Origin: Photobacterium gaetbulicola Gung47
GTDB lineage: Bacteria; Pseudomonadota; Gammaproteobacteria; Enterobacterales; Vibrionaceae
Length of the DNA stretch: 64,000 bases
Direction of reading: 5' to 3'
Assembly (NCBI GenBank): GCA_000940995.1
Contig: CP005973.1
Span: forward strand, 930,001 to 994,000
The notes under the pieces are model-generated. The model saw only the letters and a list, made by a program, of their open reading frames with translations, searched no databases and was not told the origin of the DNA. Shown one piece after another: positions 1 to 8,462 of this stretch. The translations under genes were made by a program, and so were the position numbers. The first letter of the stretch is position 1, and the number at the start of each line of letters is the position of its first letter.

Positions 1-144
1 CTTTACACTGATAGTGAGATACATGGGCTGATTACTCGAAGTGAAGTTGCCCGTATGATTTACCAGTTGCTTTGTGATGATAGTACGATCGGCAAGGTTT
101 ATGCCTGTGTCGATCCAGTCTTTACCAATAACATCAATAAATAG
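1..144 (+). CDS. C-terminal end of an NAD(P)-binding (SDR/epimerase-like) protein, partial
   Basis: An open frame enters from the left edge and ends at TAG 142-144, giving the last 47 residues. The tail contains ITRSEVARMIYQLL followed by TIGKVYAC. This resembles the C-terminus of atypical short-chain dehydrogenases (NAD(P)H-binding, YwnB/SDR_a5-like), where an 'I(S/T)R.DVA..I...L' helix precedes 'TIGK.(F/Y)'. The catalytic and nucleotide-binding parts lie outside the window, so the family call is tentative. A strong terminator follows at 175-201. Confidence 0.5.
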   Translation, partial: LYTDSEIHGLITRSEVARMIYQLLCDDSTIGKVYACVDPVFTNNINK

Positions 145-174
145 CGCTGTTGTCCGGTTTGGAGCTAGTAATAA

Positions 175-201
175 AGCCATCAGAAATGATGGCTTTTTTT
201 T
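175..201 (+). terminator. Rho-independent terminator
   Basis: An 8-bp stem (AGCCATCA at 175-182, TGATGGCT at 187-194) is followed by a T-run. It ends the transcript of the partial gene upstream. Confidence 0.85.
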
Positions 202-288
202 GTTGCTAAATGTTTAACCAATTGACGGAAAAGTTAATGAAGGCTATTCTAGCTTACAGTTGTACGCTCAATGGATAGGATCAAAAGG

Positions 289-1422
289 ATGACCACTACC
301 AAACCTCCTGTATTGTGGCTAAACGTTACGATATTCACCTTAACTTTTCTGATTGCCGTCATAGCGACACCTTTGTATGCCTATTTTGTTGGTTTTGATG
401 GTGCGCAATGGCTCATGCTGCTGTTTGCTTTCTCATTCTGTGGTTTGTCGATTACGGCGGGCTACCATAGGCTCTGGTCGCATAAGACGTATGAAGCCAA
501 TTCTGTTGTGAGATTCATTTATGCTATTGGTGGAGCTTTTGCACTGCAAAATAGTATCTTGCACTGGTCTTCAGATCACCGTATTCATCATCGCTATGTC
601 GATAATAATGATAAAGATCCTTATTCAGCCAAAAGAGGCTTTTTTTACAGCCATATTGGCTGGATGCTCAGGGAGTACCAGGCGAGTCGCTACAGTGACT
701 ACAGTAACTGCCGTGATTTGCAGAAAGACAAGATCGTAATGTGGCAGCATAAGAACTATGTCACTTTGGCTATTTTGACTAACTTCGGTTTCCCGCTGTT
801 ATTTGGTGTCCTCCATGGAGACATTTGGGGGGCGCTACTGTTAATTGGCGTTGTTAGGTTGGTACTCAGCCATCATACAACCTTTTTTATCAATTCTTTG
901 GCCCACATATGGGGGTCTCAGCCATATACTGACAAGAATACTGCCCGTGACAATGGCGTGTTGGCTTTGCTCACATTTGGCGAGGGTTACCATAATTTCC
1001 ATCACATTTTTGAAAATGATTACCGTAATGGGATCCGCTGGTGGCAGTTTGACCCGACAAAATGGCTAATTAAGTCATTGTCTTGGATTGGCGTAACAAA
1101 AAACCTACGTATTAGCCCAGAAGATCGCATCGAGAAAGCGAAGGTTAGAATGCTTCACCGTCGTGTTCAGCAGAGGCTGATGGTTAACGAAGCCAGCCTT
1201 AGCAATCAGCTTAAACTAGCCAGGCTGGACGAAGAATACGAACTTCTTTTGCAGAAAATAGCGGATTACTACGAAGCAAAGAAGCGGTTGATTGAGTTAA
1301 AGAAACAGAACTTGCTCAAGCATTATGAAAGTTTTGAGTTCTTACAGCAATACAATGAAATGAAGCGGATGCTAGAAGAGCAGCGCCAATCATGGCAACG
1401 ACTTACAGCACAGTACGTGTGA
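289..1422 (+). CDS. Acyl-CoA / delta-9-type fatty-acid desaturase
   Basis: Membrane di-iron desaturase that introduces a cis double bond into an acyl chain, acting in the inner membrane. All three histidine boxes are visible: HRLWSH, HRIHH and HNFHH, with hydrophobic segments before and between them, as in the delta-9 acyl-CoA desaturase family. I place the start at ATG 289 (MTTTKPP), with AGGA about 8 bases upstream. An in-frame ATG at 271 would add six residues but has no clear ribosome site. After the catalytic domain, about 90 residues are highly charged and probably helical or coiled coil (rich in E, K, Q and R). The role is likely membrane-fluidity control in the cold. A single-gene unit, closed by a terminator at 1443-1468. 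Confidence 0.9.
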   Translation: MTTTKPPVLWLNVTIFTLTFLIAVIATPLYAYFVGFDGAQWLMLLFAFSFCGLSITAGYHRLWSHKTYEANSVVRFIYAIGGAFALQNSILHWSSDHRIHHRYVDNNDKDPYSAKRGFFYSHIGWMLREYQASRYSDYSNCRDLQKDKIVMWQHKNYVTLAILTNFGFPLLFGVLHGDIWGALLLIGVVRLVLSHHTTFFINSLAHIWGSQPYTDKNTARDNGVLALLTFGEGYHNFHHIFENDYRNGIRWWQFDPTKWLIKSLSWIGVTKNLRISPEDRIEKAKVRMLHRRVQQRLMVNEASLSNQLKLARLDEEYELLLQKIADYYEAKKRLIELKKQNLLKHYESFEFLQQYNEMKRMLEEQRQSWQRLTAQYV

Positions 1423-1442
1423 TCCTACATAGCAGCAAGCAC

Positions 1443-1468
1443 AAGGCGGGGACTTCCCCGCCTTTTTT
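1443..1468 (+). terminator. Rho-independent terminator after the desaturase
   Basis: Stem GGCGGGG (1445-1451) with CCCCGCC (1456-1462), then six T residues. Confidence 0.85.
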
Positions 1469-1650
1469 GACTTGATGATTGGTCACAAGTTAAGCTCTCA
1501 GAAAATCATTGACGTTTTGTTGACGTTGGCAGCTGTTGTCACCAGTAGAATCGTCACATTACGTCTCATTTCTGCTAATGAGGTTAATCATCAAACTTAA
1601 GCAGAATGAAATTTGCCATAATTAGGGGATCTTTAGATGGAGGTACTGGT

Positions 1651-2553
1651 GTGAGACGCTTGTTGTTAATGCTACTCGCTGGTGTAATGTCTTGCTCGGC
1701 TCAAGCAATTGAATACCAAAAGCCCAATGCAGATAGTAAGTTAGTAGGCGTCATGGAGTACTACCAAGTAAACAATGGCGATAGCTTACTGGATATTGCC
1801 AACAAATATAATGTTGGTTTATTGCAACTGATGGCAGCTAATCCTGGGGTCGATCCTTTCTTGCCTACGCCTGGCTCTTTGTTGACCATCCCTATGCAGT
1901 TGATTTTGCCCAATGCGAAGCGGCAGGGTATTGTGATCAATTTGGCTGAATTACGTTTGTACTATTTTCCAAAAAATAGCGAAAAAATGTACGTTTTTCC
2001 TATCGGGATAGGCCGGGTAGGGCGTGAAACACCCAAAATGACAACCAGCATCAGCCAAATGATTGAAAATCCGACCTGGACACCCACTGCAAATATTCGT
2101 CGGGAGTATCGTGAAAAGCACAATATCGAGTTGCCGGCGGTAGTTGCAGCAGGCCCTGAGAACCCATTGGGTGATTATGCGATGAGACTTTCATACGGTA
2201 GCGGGCAGTACTTGATCCATGGAACCAATAAGGATTTCGGTATTGGTATGCGAGTGAGCTCTGGCTGTATACGAATGAACCCATGGGATGTTGAGTGGTT
2301 GTTTAGCCAAGTGTCTCGTGGCACAAGGGTGCAGATCATCAACCAGCCGCTGAAATATGCCGTTGAATCTGACGGTAGTGTTTATGTTGAAGTTCATGAG
2401 CCTCTGTCAAGAAGCGAAAAGCAATTGGGTGAATTCAAAACAGTGGAGGCACCTGATAGCTTGTTGGTAGAAGTGGCTGGCAACAATCATGCCTATCACA
2501 ATCTTGAGTTTGCGCTATTGAAACAATCTGGTGTTCCTCAACTGTTGAATTAA
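1651..2553 (+). CDS. L,D-transpeptidase (YkuD domain) with LysM module
   Basis: Secreted periplasmic enzyme of the ErfK/YbiS/YcfS/YnhG type, which forms 3-3 peptidoglycan cross-links or attaches Braun-type lipoprotein. A LysM-like segment (YYQVNNGDSLLDIANKYNV) precedes the YkuD domain, whose signature is clear: HGTN, then SSGCIRM with the catalytic Cys. I choose GTG 1651: GGAGG lies at 1639-1643 and the protein then opens with a proper signal peptide (RRLLLMLLAGVMSCSAQA). The in-frame ATG at 1606 would put 15 extra residues before it. A terminator at 2617-2645 lies between this gene and the convergent AraC-like gene. Confidence 0.9.
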   Translation: MRRLLLMLLAGVMSCSAQAIEYQKPNADSKLVGVMEYYQVNNGDSLLDIANKYNVGLLQLMAANPGVDPFLPTPGSLLTIPMQLILPNAKRQGIVINLAELRLYYFPKNSEKMYVFPIGIGRVGRETPKMTTSISQMIENPTWTPTANIRREYREKHNIELPAVVAAGPENPLGDYAMRLSYGSGQYLIHGTNKDFGIGMRVSSGCIRMNPWDVEWLFSQVSRGTRVQIINQPLKYAVESDGSVYVEVHEPLSRSEKQLGEFKTVEAPDSLLVEVAGNNHAYHNLEFALLKQSGVPQLLN

Positions 2554-2616
2554 CGCTACCGAAGTGTCAGCCAGTTATCTGGTGAGCTAACATTGTTTAC
2601 TTGATAATTTGCATCA

Positions 2617-2645
2617 AAAAGAGCCACCGAATGGTGGCTTTTTTT
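2617..2645. terminator. Bidirectional terminator
   Basis: Stem AGCCACC (2622-2628) with GGTGGCT (2633-2639). A-residues lie on the left and a T-run on the right, so it can serve both converging genes. Confidence 0.8.
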
Positions 2646-2654
2646 GTTTGGTGA

Positions 2655-3338
2655 TTATAGCGCTTGCCCCAGGACAGGAACGGCGAGTGAAGCAATCATT
2701 TCTGGAGAGGTATTTAACGTTTCAGCTATCTGCTCGATTTTGCGACCTGAACGAGACAGTTTGATTGCCTCTCGCATTAGCACACATGATTCGATTTCTT
2801 TTAACGAGAAGCCAGTAAAGGCTGTGATTTCTTCAATGGCTTTATTGTCTGTGACCTTGTCACCTTTAAGCAAAGACGATAGGCAAAGCTGGTGGTGGCC
2901 ATTCAAAGAAGGGCTGGTAGACTTGCTGTTGACCTTTAACTTGGCCACTTGGTCAGCAAGGACTCTGAGTAAATTCCCACTTTCTCCGTCTAATGTTATG
3001 TCATTGCCCAGCTTTAGCAATTTGCCCAGCTCTTTGGCAACGGCACTAATTAACGGCGTCAGGCGGAAGAAGCCAGCTTCACGGCAAATGGTCGTAGTTA
3101 GACGAGGAGAGAATTCAACTTTACTGTAAGTCGACCCAGGCATGATTGTAACGGCATGTAGGCAGTCGAAAGGGATGAAGAATCCAGATCCGGCCGTCAC
3201 TGTATATTCCGCTTTACCTAAGCGGATAAATGCACACCCAGAAGTCATGATAAGCATGTAGGCAGTATGGCTTTTTTTTCTTGACCCTACGTCCAGAAAA
3301 GTGTGTTGATGCAGTGAATAATCAATAGCCTGTTTCAT
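2655..3338 (-). CDS. AraC-type regulator-like protein with N-terminal cupin fold
   Basis: A 227-residue protein. The N-terminal half (about residues 1-105) reads like the AraC arm and cupin sensor domain (HTFLDVGSRKKSHTAYML, then GSGFFIPFDCLHAVTI). The C-terminal third has helix-turn-helix character (IEEITAFTGFSLKEIESC, then IEQIAETLNTSPEMIASL), but the usual strong AraC signature at the end is missing. It is shorter than typical members (about 270-300), so the DNA-binding part may be reduced. Ligand and targets are unknown. The gene is convergent with the L,D-transpeptidase and faces the acyltransferase gene across a 273-bp divergent spacer. Confidence 0.65.
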   Translation of the reverse strand: MKQAIDYSLHQHTFLDVGSRKKSHTAYMLIMTSGCAFIRLGKAEYTVTAGSGFFIPFDCLHAVTIMPGSTYSKVEFSPRLTTTICREAGFFRLTPLISAVAKELGKLLKLGNDITLDGESGNLLRVLADQVAKLKVNSKSTSPSLNGHHQLCLSSLLKGDKVTDNKAIEEITAFTGFSLKEIESCVLMREAIKLSRSGRKIEQIAETLNTSPEMIASLAVPVLGQAL

Positions 3339-3611
3339 AGTTAATCTCTAGCAATTTAGCTGTCACATGTTGTTCGCTTTTGATAGAAGCGTCAACTGAT
3401 CGGGGAATTTTAACAGATAAACGCTGCTTTTTTGGCTAGAAATGCTATCAGTTAGGCAGACATGTCAGGATTCAAAAGGTAAAGTGCTTTAATTAGATAC
3501 ATTTAAGTCTGGTAAGACCTCCAACCATTGTGTTGTTTGGGGGTTGCCATTGGGTAAATTCAATAAAACTGCGTAAAATGTCGCAGATTTTTCAACATAT
3601 GAAGCATTACA

Positions 3612-4721
3612 GTGCAGTCTAATAACGATATTTACAAAGAAATTCGCCCATATAATGATGATGAAGTCAGTGGGGCTATTACGCGTCTGGTTAACGATAA
3701 AGAATTTATAAACGCCATTCTTAATTACCGTTTTCCACAGCTATCGGGTGTGTTCGGCTGGTTGCTGACACCGCTAATTAAACGCTTTTTAATAAGCAAA
3801 TGGTCAAATATTAAGACAGTTGATGATGTGCAGCGTCAAATTGCTAAGTATATGCACGCAACGATTGACCACTCTTGTGACGGTGTCTCTTTTAGTGGGC
3901 TGGATAAATTGGATCCGAAGCAATCCTATCTCTTCGTCTCGAATCACAGAGATATTGCCATGGATCCTGCAATGGTAAATTGGTGCCTGTATAACAATGG
4001 TTTCAATACGGTGCGTATTGCGATTGGCGATAATCTTCTGAAGAAGCCTTGTGCAACCGAGTTAATGCGTTTGAACAAGAGTTTTATTGTTAAGCGGTCA
4101 GCTAAAGCGCCGCGTGAAATGATGAAAGCGCTTGGCCTGCTATCTAGTTATATCGCTCATTCGCTAGAGACAGGGAACTCCATTTGGATCGCTCAGAAAG
4201 AAGGGCGGGCTAAAGATGGTAACGATAAAACTGATCCTGCAATCCTAAAGATGTTTTACATGGATGGCCGTAAACAGAAACTTGAGTTTTCAGACTACAT
4301 GTCAACACTCAATATTGTTCCGGTCGCTATTTCGTACGAAAACGATCCTTGCGATGTTGCCAAGGCGAAAGAACTCTACCAGAAACAAACTGAGGGCAGT
4401 TATGAGAAAGGTGAGTTTGAAGATATCGAGAGTATTATTCAGGGTATAGTCGGTCAGAAGCGTCGTATCCATGTCAGTTTTGGCGACGTAATTGGCTCTG
4501 GCTTTGACACTCCTGAGTCATTAGCTGATGAAATCGATCGTCAGATTACAGCTAATTATCATCTGTTTCCTGCCAATTATATTGCAGCAGGTTTGACTGA
4601 TAGCTCGGTCAATGATGCCGAGGTGGCCAAGTTCAATGAGAAACTCGCCGATCTCCCCGAGGGGGTTGTCTCCATTCTGAAGCAAATGTATGCGATACCT
4701 GCGCAGAAGAAACAGCAGTAA
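3612..4721 (+). CDS. PlsC-like 1-acyl-glycerol-3-phosphate acyltransferase family protein
   Basis: Lysophospholipid-acyltransferase fold. The HX4D catalytic motif is seen as NHRDIAMD at about residues 111-118, and IAQKEGRAKDG corresponds to the later EGTRS-type block in altered form. At 369 residues it is longer than PlsC (about 245), with an extra N-terminal part and a C-terminal extension that ends near PEGVVSILKQM. The start is GTG 3612; no in-frame ATG gives the same N-terminus and the ribosome site is weak. The acyl donor and acceptor cannot be read from sequence. It could act in phospholipid synthesis or acylate another lipid. Monocistronic, with a strong terminator behind. Confidence 0.8.
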   Translation: MQSNNDIYKEIRPYNDDEVSGAITRLVNDKEFINAILNYRFPQLSGVFGWLLTPLIKRFLISKWSNIKTVDDVQRQIAKYMHATIDHSCDGVSFSGLDKLDPKQSYLFVSNHRDIAMDPAMVNWCLYNNGFNTVRIAIGDNLLKKPCATELMRLNKSFIVKRSAKAPREMMKALGLLSSYIAHSLETGNSIWIAQKEGRAKDGNDKTDPAILKMFYMDGRKQKLEFSDYMSTLNIVPVAISYENDPCDVAKAKELYQKQTEGSYEKGEFEDIESIIQGIVGQKRRIHVSFGDVIGSGFDTPESLADEIDRQITANYHLFPANYIAAGLTDSSVNDAEVAKFNEKLADLPEGVVSILKQMYAIPAQKKQQ

Positions 4722-4724
4722 GAG

Positions 4725-4754
4725 AAAAAAGCAGCCAGTAGGCTGCTTTTTTTT
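4725..4754. terminator. Bidirectional terminator
   Basis: Stem GCAGCC (4731-4736) with GGCTGC (4741-4746). Six A precede it and eight T follow, so it serves the acyltransferase gene and the convergent OmpA-like gene. Confidence 0.85.
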
Positions 4755-4775
4755 GGGGTTAGGAAAACCTGTTAG

Positions 4776-5363
4776 CTAGAACTTTGCATCGTTGGTCGGG
4801 CTTAGTGTCCGTACTATCGATTTAGGAGAGACGACTTCTACTCTTCGGTTACGTTGTTTGTCGACTGCACGGGAGCCTGAGCTGAGCGGCTCGGTGCTGC
4901 CTGCGGACACGATTTGGATACGCTCCTCTTCGACACCGAAAACCGAAGAAATGTAAATAGCAACGGTAAAAGCACGCTCATAGGAAAGCCCGATATTATT
5001 ATCTTCATTTTCAAAATCGTCACCGTGCCCAACAACGATCACGTAGCTATCCGGGTGTTGACGTAATCGAACTGCAATAGGGTCTAACAATAGTTGGCCT
5101 TCAGGGGGTAGCTCGTAACTCTCAGCATCGAAATATACCGTAGTACGAAGCTCTGGAAGTTCGGTGAGCAATATCTGAGCATTGGGCACCACATTGGCAC
5201 TACCCGTAGATTGCGTGGATGTGGGTGTGACGTTGTCACTACCATTACCACAGCCGTTAAACAACGCTGAACAGCATAGGATGAACAACACGCGAGCGAG
5301 TAGTGATGAAGTAATATGCGGTGCTAGAATATTCAAACCAACTAAACCTAATGATGAAGTCAT
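4776..5363 (-). CDS. OmpA-family lipoprotein (peptidoglycan-binding domain)
   Basis: Predicted outer-membrane lipoprotein. A hydrophobic stretch (LLARVLFILCCSALF) ends in a lipobox LFNGC near residue 38. A Ser/Thr/Asn linker follows, then an OmpA C-terminal domain from about residue 75: VYFDAESYELPPEGQLLLDPIA, later NIGLSYERAFTVAIYI, and the closing NRRVEVV. Such domains bind diaminopimelate in peptidoglycan and anchor the outer membrane. The signal sequence is preceded by an unusually long N-terminus, so the true start may be further in. The gene lies 62 bp downstream of the LysR gene on the same strand and may be cotranscribed with it. Confidence 0.8.
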   Translation of the reverse strand: MTSSLGLVGLNILAPHITSSLLARVLFILCCSALFNGCGNGSDNVTPTSTQSTGSANVVPNAQILLTELPELRTTVYFDAESYELPPEGQLLLDPIAVRLRQHPDSYVIVVGHGDDFENEDNNIGLSYERAFTVAIYISSVFGVEEERIQIVSAGSTEPLSSGSRAVDKQRNRRVEVVSPKSIVRTLSPTNDAKF

Positions 5364-5425
5364 ATATGTTAGGTTTAGCTGATCTGAAGCGAATCACAAC
5401 TGCGAAAATAAGATATCGAGGTCGA

Positions 5426-6370
5426 TCATCGAGTGGCAGGGTTGGGGGTTCGATACGGTGGGACAGACATTCGCTCGGCCATGAAATCGATAAATGACCG
5501 CACTTTAGGAGCGAGGTATTTTCGACGCGGATAAACCGCGTAAATAGGCAATTCAACATCGGCTTTCCATTCTGGAAGCAGCTGGATCAGTTTTCCGGTT
5601 TCAAGCTCGTCGGTAATAAGGTAGGTTGCTAGATAAGCAACCCCCAAGCCAGAAATTGCCGCATCAAGCACTGCAGGTGCATTGTCGATGCGGTAGTTGC
5701 CGCGGGCTCTGATGGATTGCCTTACCCCGTCTCGAGTGAACTCCCAATTGATGTATTTCCGTTCGCGGCTTTGGTAGGTAATGCAGTTATGCTGGCGTAA
5801 GTCCCCAGGTACTTTTGGTGCGCCATGGGTTTGAATATATTCAGGCGAAGCAACAACGGCGAAATGACAATCAGCAAGGCGGCGGGCAACCATACCTTCG
5901 GGTGGGTGCTCGTGAATGGCGACCCAGCAGTCAAAACCTTCTTCCAGTAGGTTGGGGCGATGATCGAATAAACTCACCTCCAATTCCAGCCCCGGGTGTT
6001 CTTTTTGGAATTCAGCTAATGCCGAAGTGATGTGGCAATTACCGAAAGACTGCGCAATTCCAATGCGTAATACACCCTTAATTTCGTTACGGTAACCAGC
6101 AACAAGAGCTTCAGCTTCATTGACGGTATCAAGTAATTGCTGGCCGTACTCCGCATATTGCAGACCAATTTCAGTCAAAGCGACGGTACGAGTACTCCGC
6201 TGTACGAGTTGACACCCAAGGCGTTCTTCCAGAAAGCGGATTTGTTTACTGACCTGAGACTTAGAGATCCCCAGACGCTCAGCAGCCCTGGTAAAGTTTT
6301 GTTCATGGCCGACAGTCGCAAGGATCACCATTTGTTGCAGATTTTCTAGCATAGGTAAGACCAACTTCAT
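5426..6370 (-). CDS. LysR-family transcriptional regulator
   Basis: Typical LTTR of 314 residues. The N-terminal winged helix (NFTRAAERLGISKSQVSKQI, about residues 25-45) is followed by a periplasmic-binding-protein-like effector domain with PEYIQTHGAPKVPGDLRQHNC, the usual mid-domain signature. The second methionine (MLENLQQ, residue 7) is an alternative start. Divergent from chrA across 390 bp, so chrA is a possible target, but LTTRs of this type often control quinone, redox or oxidoreductase genes and the link is unproven. Confidence 0.88.
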   Translation of the reverse strand: MKLVLPMLENLQQMVILATVGHEQNFTRAAERLGISKSQVSKQIRFLEERLGCQLVQRSTRTVALTEIGLQYAEYGQQLLDTVNEAEALVAGYRNEIKGVLRIGIAQSFGNCHITSALAEFQKEHPGLELEVSLFDHRPNLLEEGFDCWVAIHEHPPEGMVARRLADCHFAVVASPEYIQTHGAPKVPGDLRQHNCITYQSRERKYINWEFTRDGVRQSIRARGNYRIDNAPAVLDAAISGLGVAYLATYLITDELETGKLIQLLPEWKADVELPIYAVYPRRKYLAPKVRSFIDFMAERMSVPPYRTPNPATR

Positions 6371-6760
6371 GTTAACTCGGCAATTATATCACTGAACATA
6401 ATGGGGGAGAATGCTTGTGAATCTTTTGTGACAAGGTTGGCTTCTGTGGCTAACGAGTAATCGAAGGCAATTAGGGAAAAATTCTTCTGGAAATCACGCT
6501 GTTAATTTAGGGAGAAAGGGGGGGAGGTTGTTCACTTTCCTATATCTTTTTAAAACAACAACTTGCGATTTATTGTTTTCTTCGGTGGACAATAAAAGCA
6601 CCTAATCAACATTATGCACGATAGTGTACCTCATATTATGGAACGCCTGTGACTGTACAAGCATTGCTCGTAATTATTTATATCGATGGGCAAAATTAAA
6701 TATAACGATTTTATTAATTATAAATCCATCGATATTATCTAGGCCTCATTAGGAGGTTTT
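6371..6760. promoter_or_regulatory. Divergent regulatory region between LysR gene and chrA
   Basis: 390 bp without a gene. It contains a purine-rich stretch near 6511-6525 and, directly before the chrA ribosome site, a 10-bp inverted repeat (ATATCGATGG at 6680-6689 and CCATCGATAT at 6726-6735) separated by 36 AT-rich bases. The repeat could be an operator or form a leader hairpin for chrA. No further structure is evident to me. Confidence 0.5.
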
Positions 6761-7909
6761 ATGTTCAAAGTAATGTGGCAGTTTTTTCTGCTAGGTCTTT
6801 ATAGTTTCGGTGGCCCTGCGGCTCATATTGGCTTTTTTCAACGTGAGTTTGTACAGAATAAGAAGTGGTTAACTGATCAAGATTTCACTCACGCGGTTGC
6901 GTTATGTCAGTTCTTACCAGGACCGGCAAGTAGTCAGTTGGGTATGTACATCGGTTTCAAAAAAGCAGGCTACCTGGGCGCGATTTCTGCCTTTGTTGGT
7001 TTCACATTTCCTTCGTTTATGCTGTTGACCGTTTTGGCTATTGGTAACCAGCAATACAACGATGTGACTTTTATTGATACAGTCATTCAGGCAGCTAAAC
7101 TTCTAGCTGTAGTGGTCGTTGCTGATGCTATGTGGGGAATGGTTAGGAAAAATCTAACTAGCACATTGACTGTGGCAGTTGCGATCGCAACCGGTGTGAG
7201 TGTTTTCGTTACATCTGGCCTTCTTGGCCAAATTGTCCCGATTCTATTAGCGGCACTTTTCGGTTTTGTTGTTTCATCTAACAAGCAACAAAACGTAAGA
7301 GAAGTTAACCAAACCATGATTAAACCTCATCTTGGTCTTATTAGCGTGTTTGTCGTGTTGTTGCTTGGCCTCCCCTTGGTGGCAGGGCAATCTGATTTGC
7401 TAAACCTTGTTAATGTTTTTTATCAAGCCGGTAGTTTTGTATTTGGTGGCGGACATGTTGTACTACCGCTTCTAGAACCAATGATGGAGGGCATGGTTGA
7501 ACCTGACACTTTTTTGAGTGCTTATGCGTCTGCACAGTTAGTGCCAGGACCTATGTTCACCATGGCGAGTTACCTCGGAGCGTCGTCGATTTCCGGCAAT
7601 CCTTTCATCGGTAGCCTGCTTGCAACTCTTGCAGTGTTTTTACCTGGTGGCTTACTGTTGTTTGCTTTTTTACCGACTTGGAGTGCCTTGTTTAAAAACC
7701 AGCGTTTGCAAGAGTCCATTTTGTTGGTCAATGCGAGTGTTGTTGGCCTGTTGGGGAGTGCATTTATCAAGCCCGTAATATCTTCGTCAATAGGTTCATT
7801 TTTTGATGTTGTTGCGGTAATCGTTGGTTTCTATCTGATGAAGTATCGGAATCTACCCGTTTGGGGACTGATCTTACTATTGGTTGGTTATCAATCGTTG
7901 ATGTCATAG
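6761..7909 (+). CDS. chrA: ChrA-family chromate transporter
   Basis: Inner-membrane protein of the CHR family (chromate efflux in characterised members). The family signature is plain in the N-terminal repeat (FFLLGLYSFGGPAAHIGFF, then CQFLPGPASSQLGMYIGF) and recurs in the second half (FGGGHVVLPLLEPM, then SAQLVPGPMFTMASYLGA). With 382 residues it is a long, two-domain (bidomain) form with about ten membrane segments. Ribosome site AGGAGG is six bases before ATG. The natural substrate in a marine bacterium may be another oxyanion. A GC-rich hairpin follows the gene. Confidence 0.92.
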   Translation: MFKVMWQFFLLGLYSFGGPAAHIGFFQREFVQNKKWLTDQDFTHAVALCQFLPGPASSQLGMYIGFKKAGYLGAISAFVGFTFPSFMLLTVLAIGNQQYNDVTFIDTVIQAAKLLAVVVVADAMWGMVRKNLTSTLTVAVAIATGVSVFVTSGLLGQIVPILLAALFGFVVSSNKQQNVREVNQTMIKPHLGLISVFVVLLLGLPLVAGQSDLLNLVNVFYQAGSFVFGGGHVVLPLLEPMMEGMVEPDTFLSAYASAQLVPGPMFTMASYLGASSISGNPFIGSLLATLAVFLPGGLLLFAFLPTWSALFKNQRLQESILLVNASVVGLLGSAFIKPVISSSIGSFFDVVAVIVGFYLMKYRNLPVWGLILLLVGYQSLMS

Positions 7910-7924
7910 AGATTCCATGACCAT

Positions 7925-7946
7925 GACACAGCCTTCGGGCTGTGTC
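7925..7946 (+). terminator. Hairpin terminator after chrA
   Basis: A 9-bp stem, GACACAGCC (7925-7933) with GGCTGTGTC (7938-7946), and a tight loop. The T-run behind it is weak. Confidence 0.6.
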
Positions 7947-8110
7947 TTAGCTATTCTGACGCACTATAACTTTATGGGTGTGTACAGTTTGAACATTAAT
8001 CAAAAAAACAAAATGCCTAAAAGGATGTTTGTCGCTGATTAAGGTATAGTTAAGAATCTATTGATACAGTAGCGTCACATAGCTAACACTTGTTGGTCAA
8101 AATTAACTAT

Positions 8111-8407
8111 ATGAAAAATCAAAGAAAAATAAGGCCAAACCTTACAAATTATGATGTTATAGAAATTCTTGAAAGGGAATTGCGAGAAGCAGAGAAACGA
8201 ATTGTTCAAAGAACCATCATGGCAATGCTTGCTTCCTTGTTCGGGCTTTGTTTGTTTATCTTTATTTTTATCAGCTCGCATGAAGCTACCATTAAGAACT
8301 ATGCAGCAGAGGCAATGCGTAAATCATTTGAGACGGAACGGGCAATTCATATCATAGATGAAGCGGCGGGAACAAATTTCTTGGAGCAATCTAAGAGTGT
8401 TCACTGA
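8111..8407 (+). CDS. Small single-pass membrane protein, unknown function
   Basis: 98 residues from ATG 8111; an upstream in-frame TTG at 8090 is possible. A charged N-terminal helix (VIEILERELREAEKRIV) precedes one clear transmembrane segment (MAMLASLFGLCLFIFIFISS), followed by an Ala/Glu-rich tail. The likely topology is a cytosolic coiled-coil-like N-terminus with the C-terminus outside. I do not recognise the family. It stands alone between a terminator and a convergent lipoprotein gene. Confidence 0.55.
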   Translation: MKNQRKIRPNLTNYDVIEILERELREAEKRIVQRTIMAMLASLFGLCLFIFIFISSHEATIKNYAAEAMRKSFETERAIHIIDEAAGTNFLEQSKSVH

Positions 8408-8425
8408 GCGATGAGCACATTAACA

Positions 8426-8455
8426 ATGAGAGCATTAAGAACTTGATGCTCTCAT
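8426..8455. terminator. Hairpin between convergent genes
   Basis: A perfect 10-bp inverted repeat (ATGAGAGCAT at 8426-8435, ATGCTCTCAT at 8446-8455). No strong U-tract on either side, so it is only a possible terminator. Confidence 0.45.
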
Positions 8456-8462
8456 GTTTGCA

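Noticed and set aside
2644..3129. Long open frame on the plus strand opposite the AraC-like gene
   Set aside because: Shadow of the minus-strand gene; the Ser/Leu-rich product has no recognisable feature.
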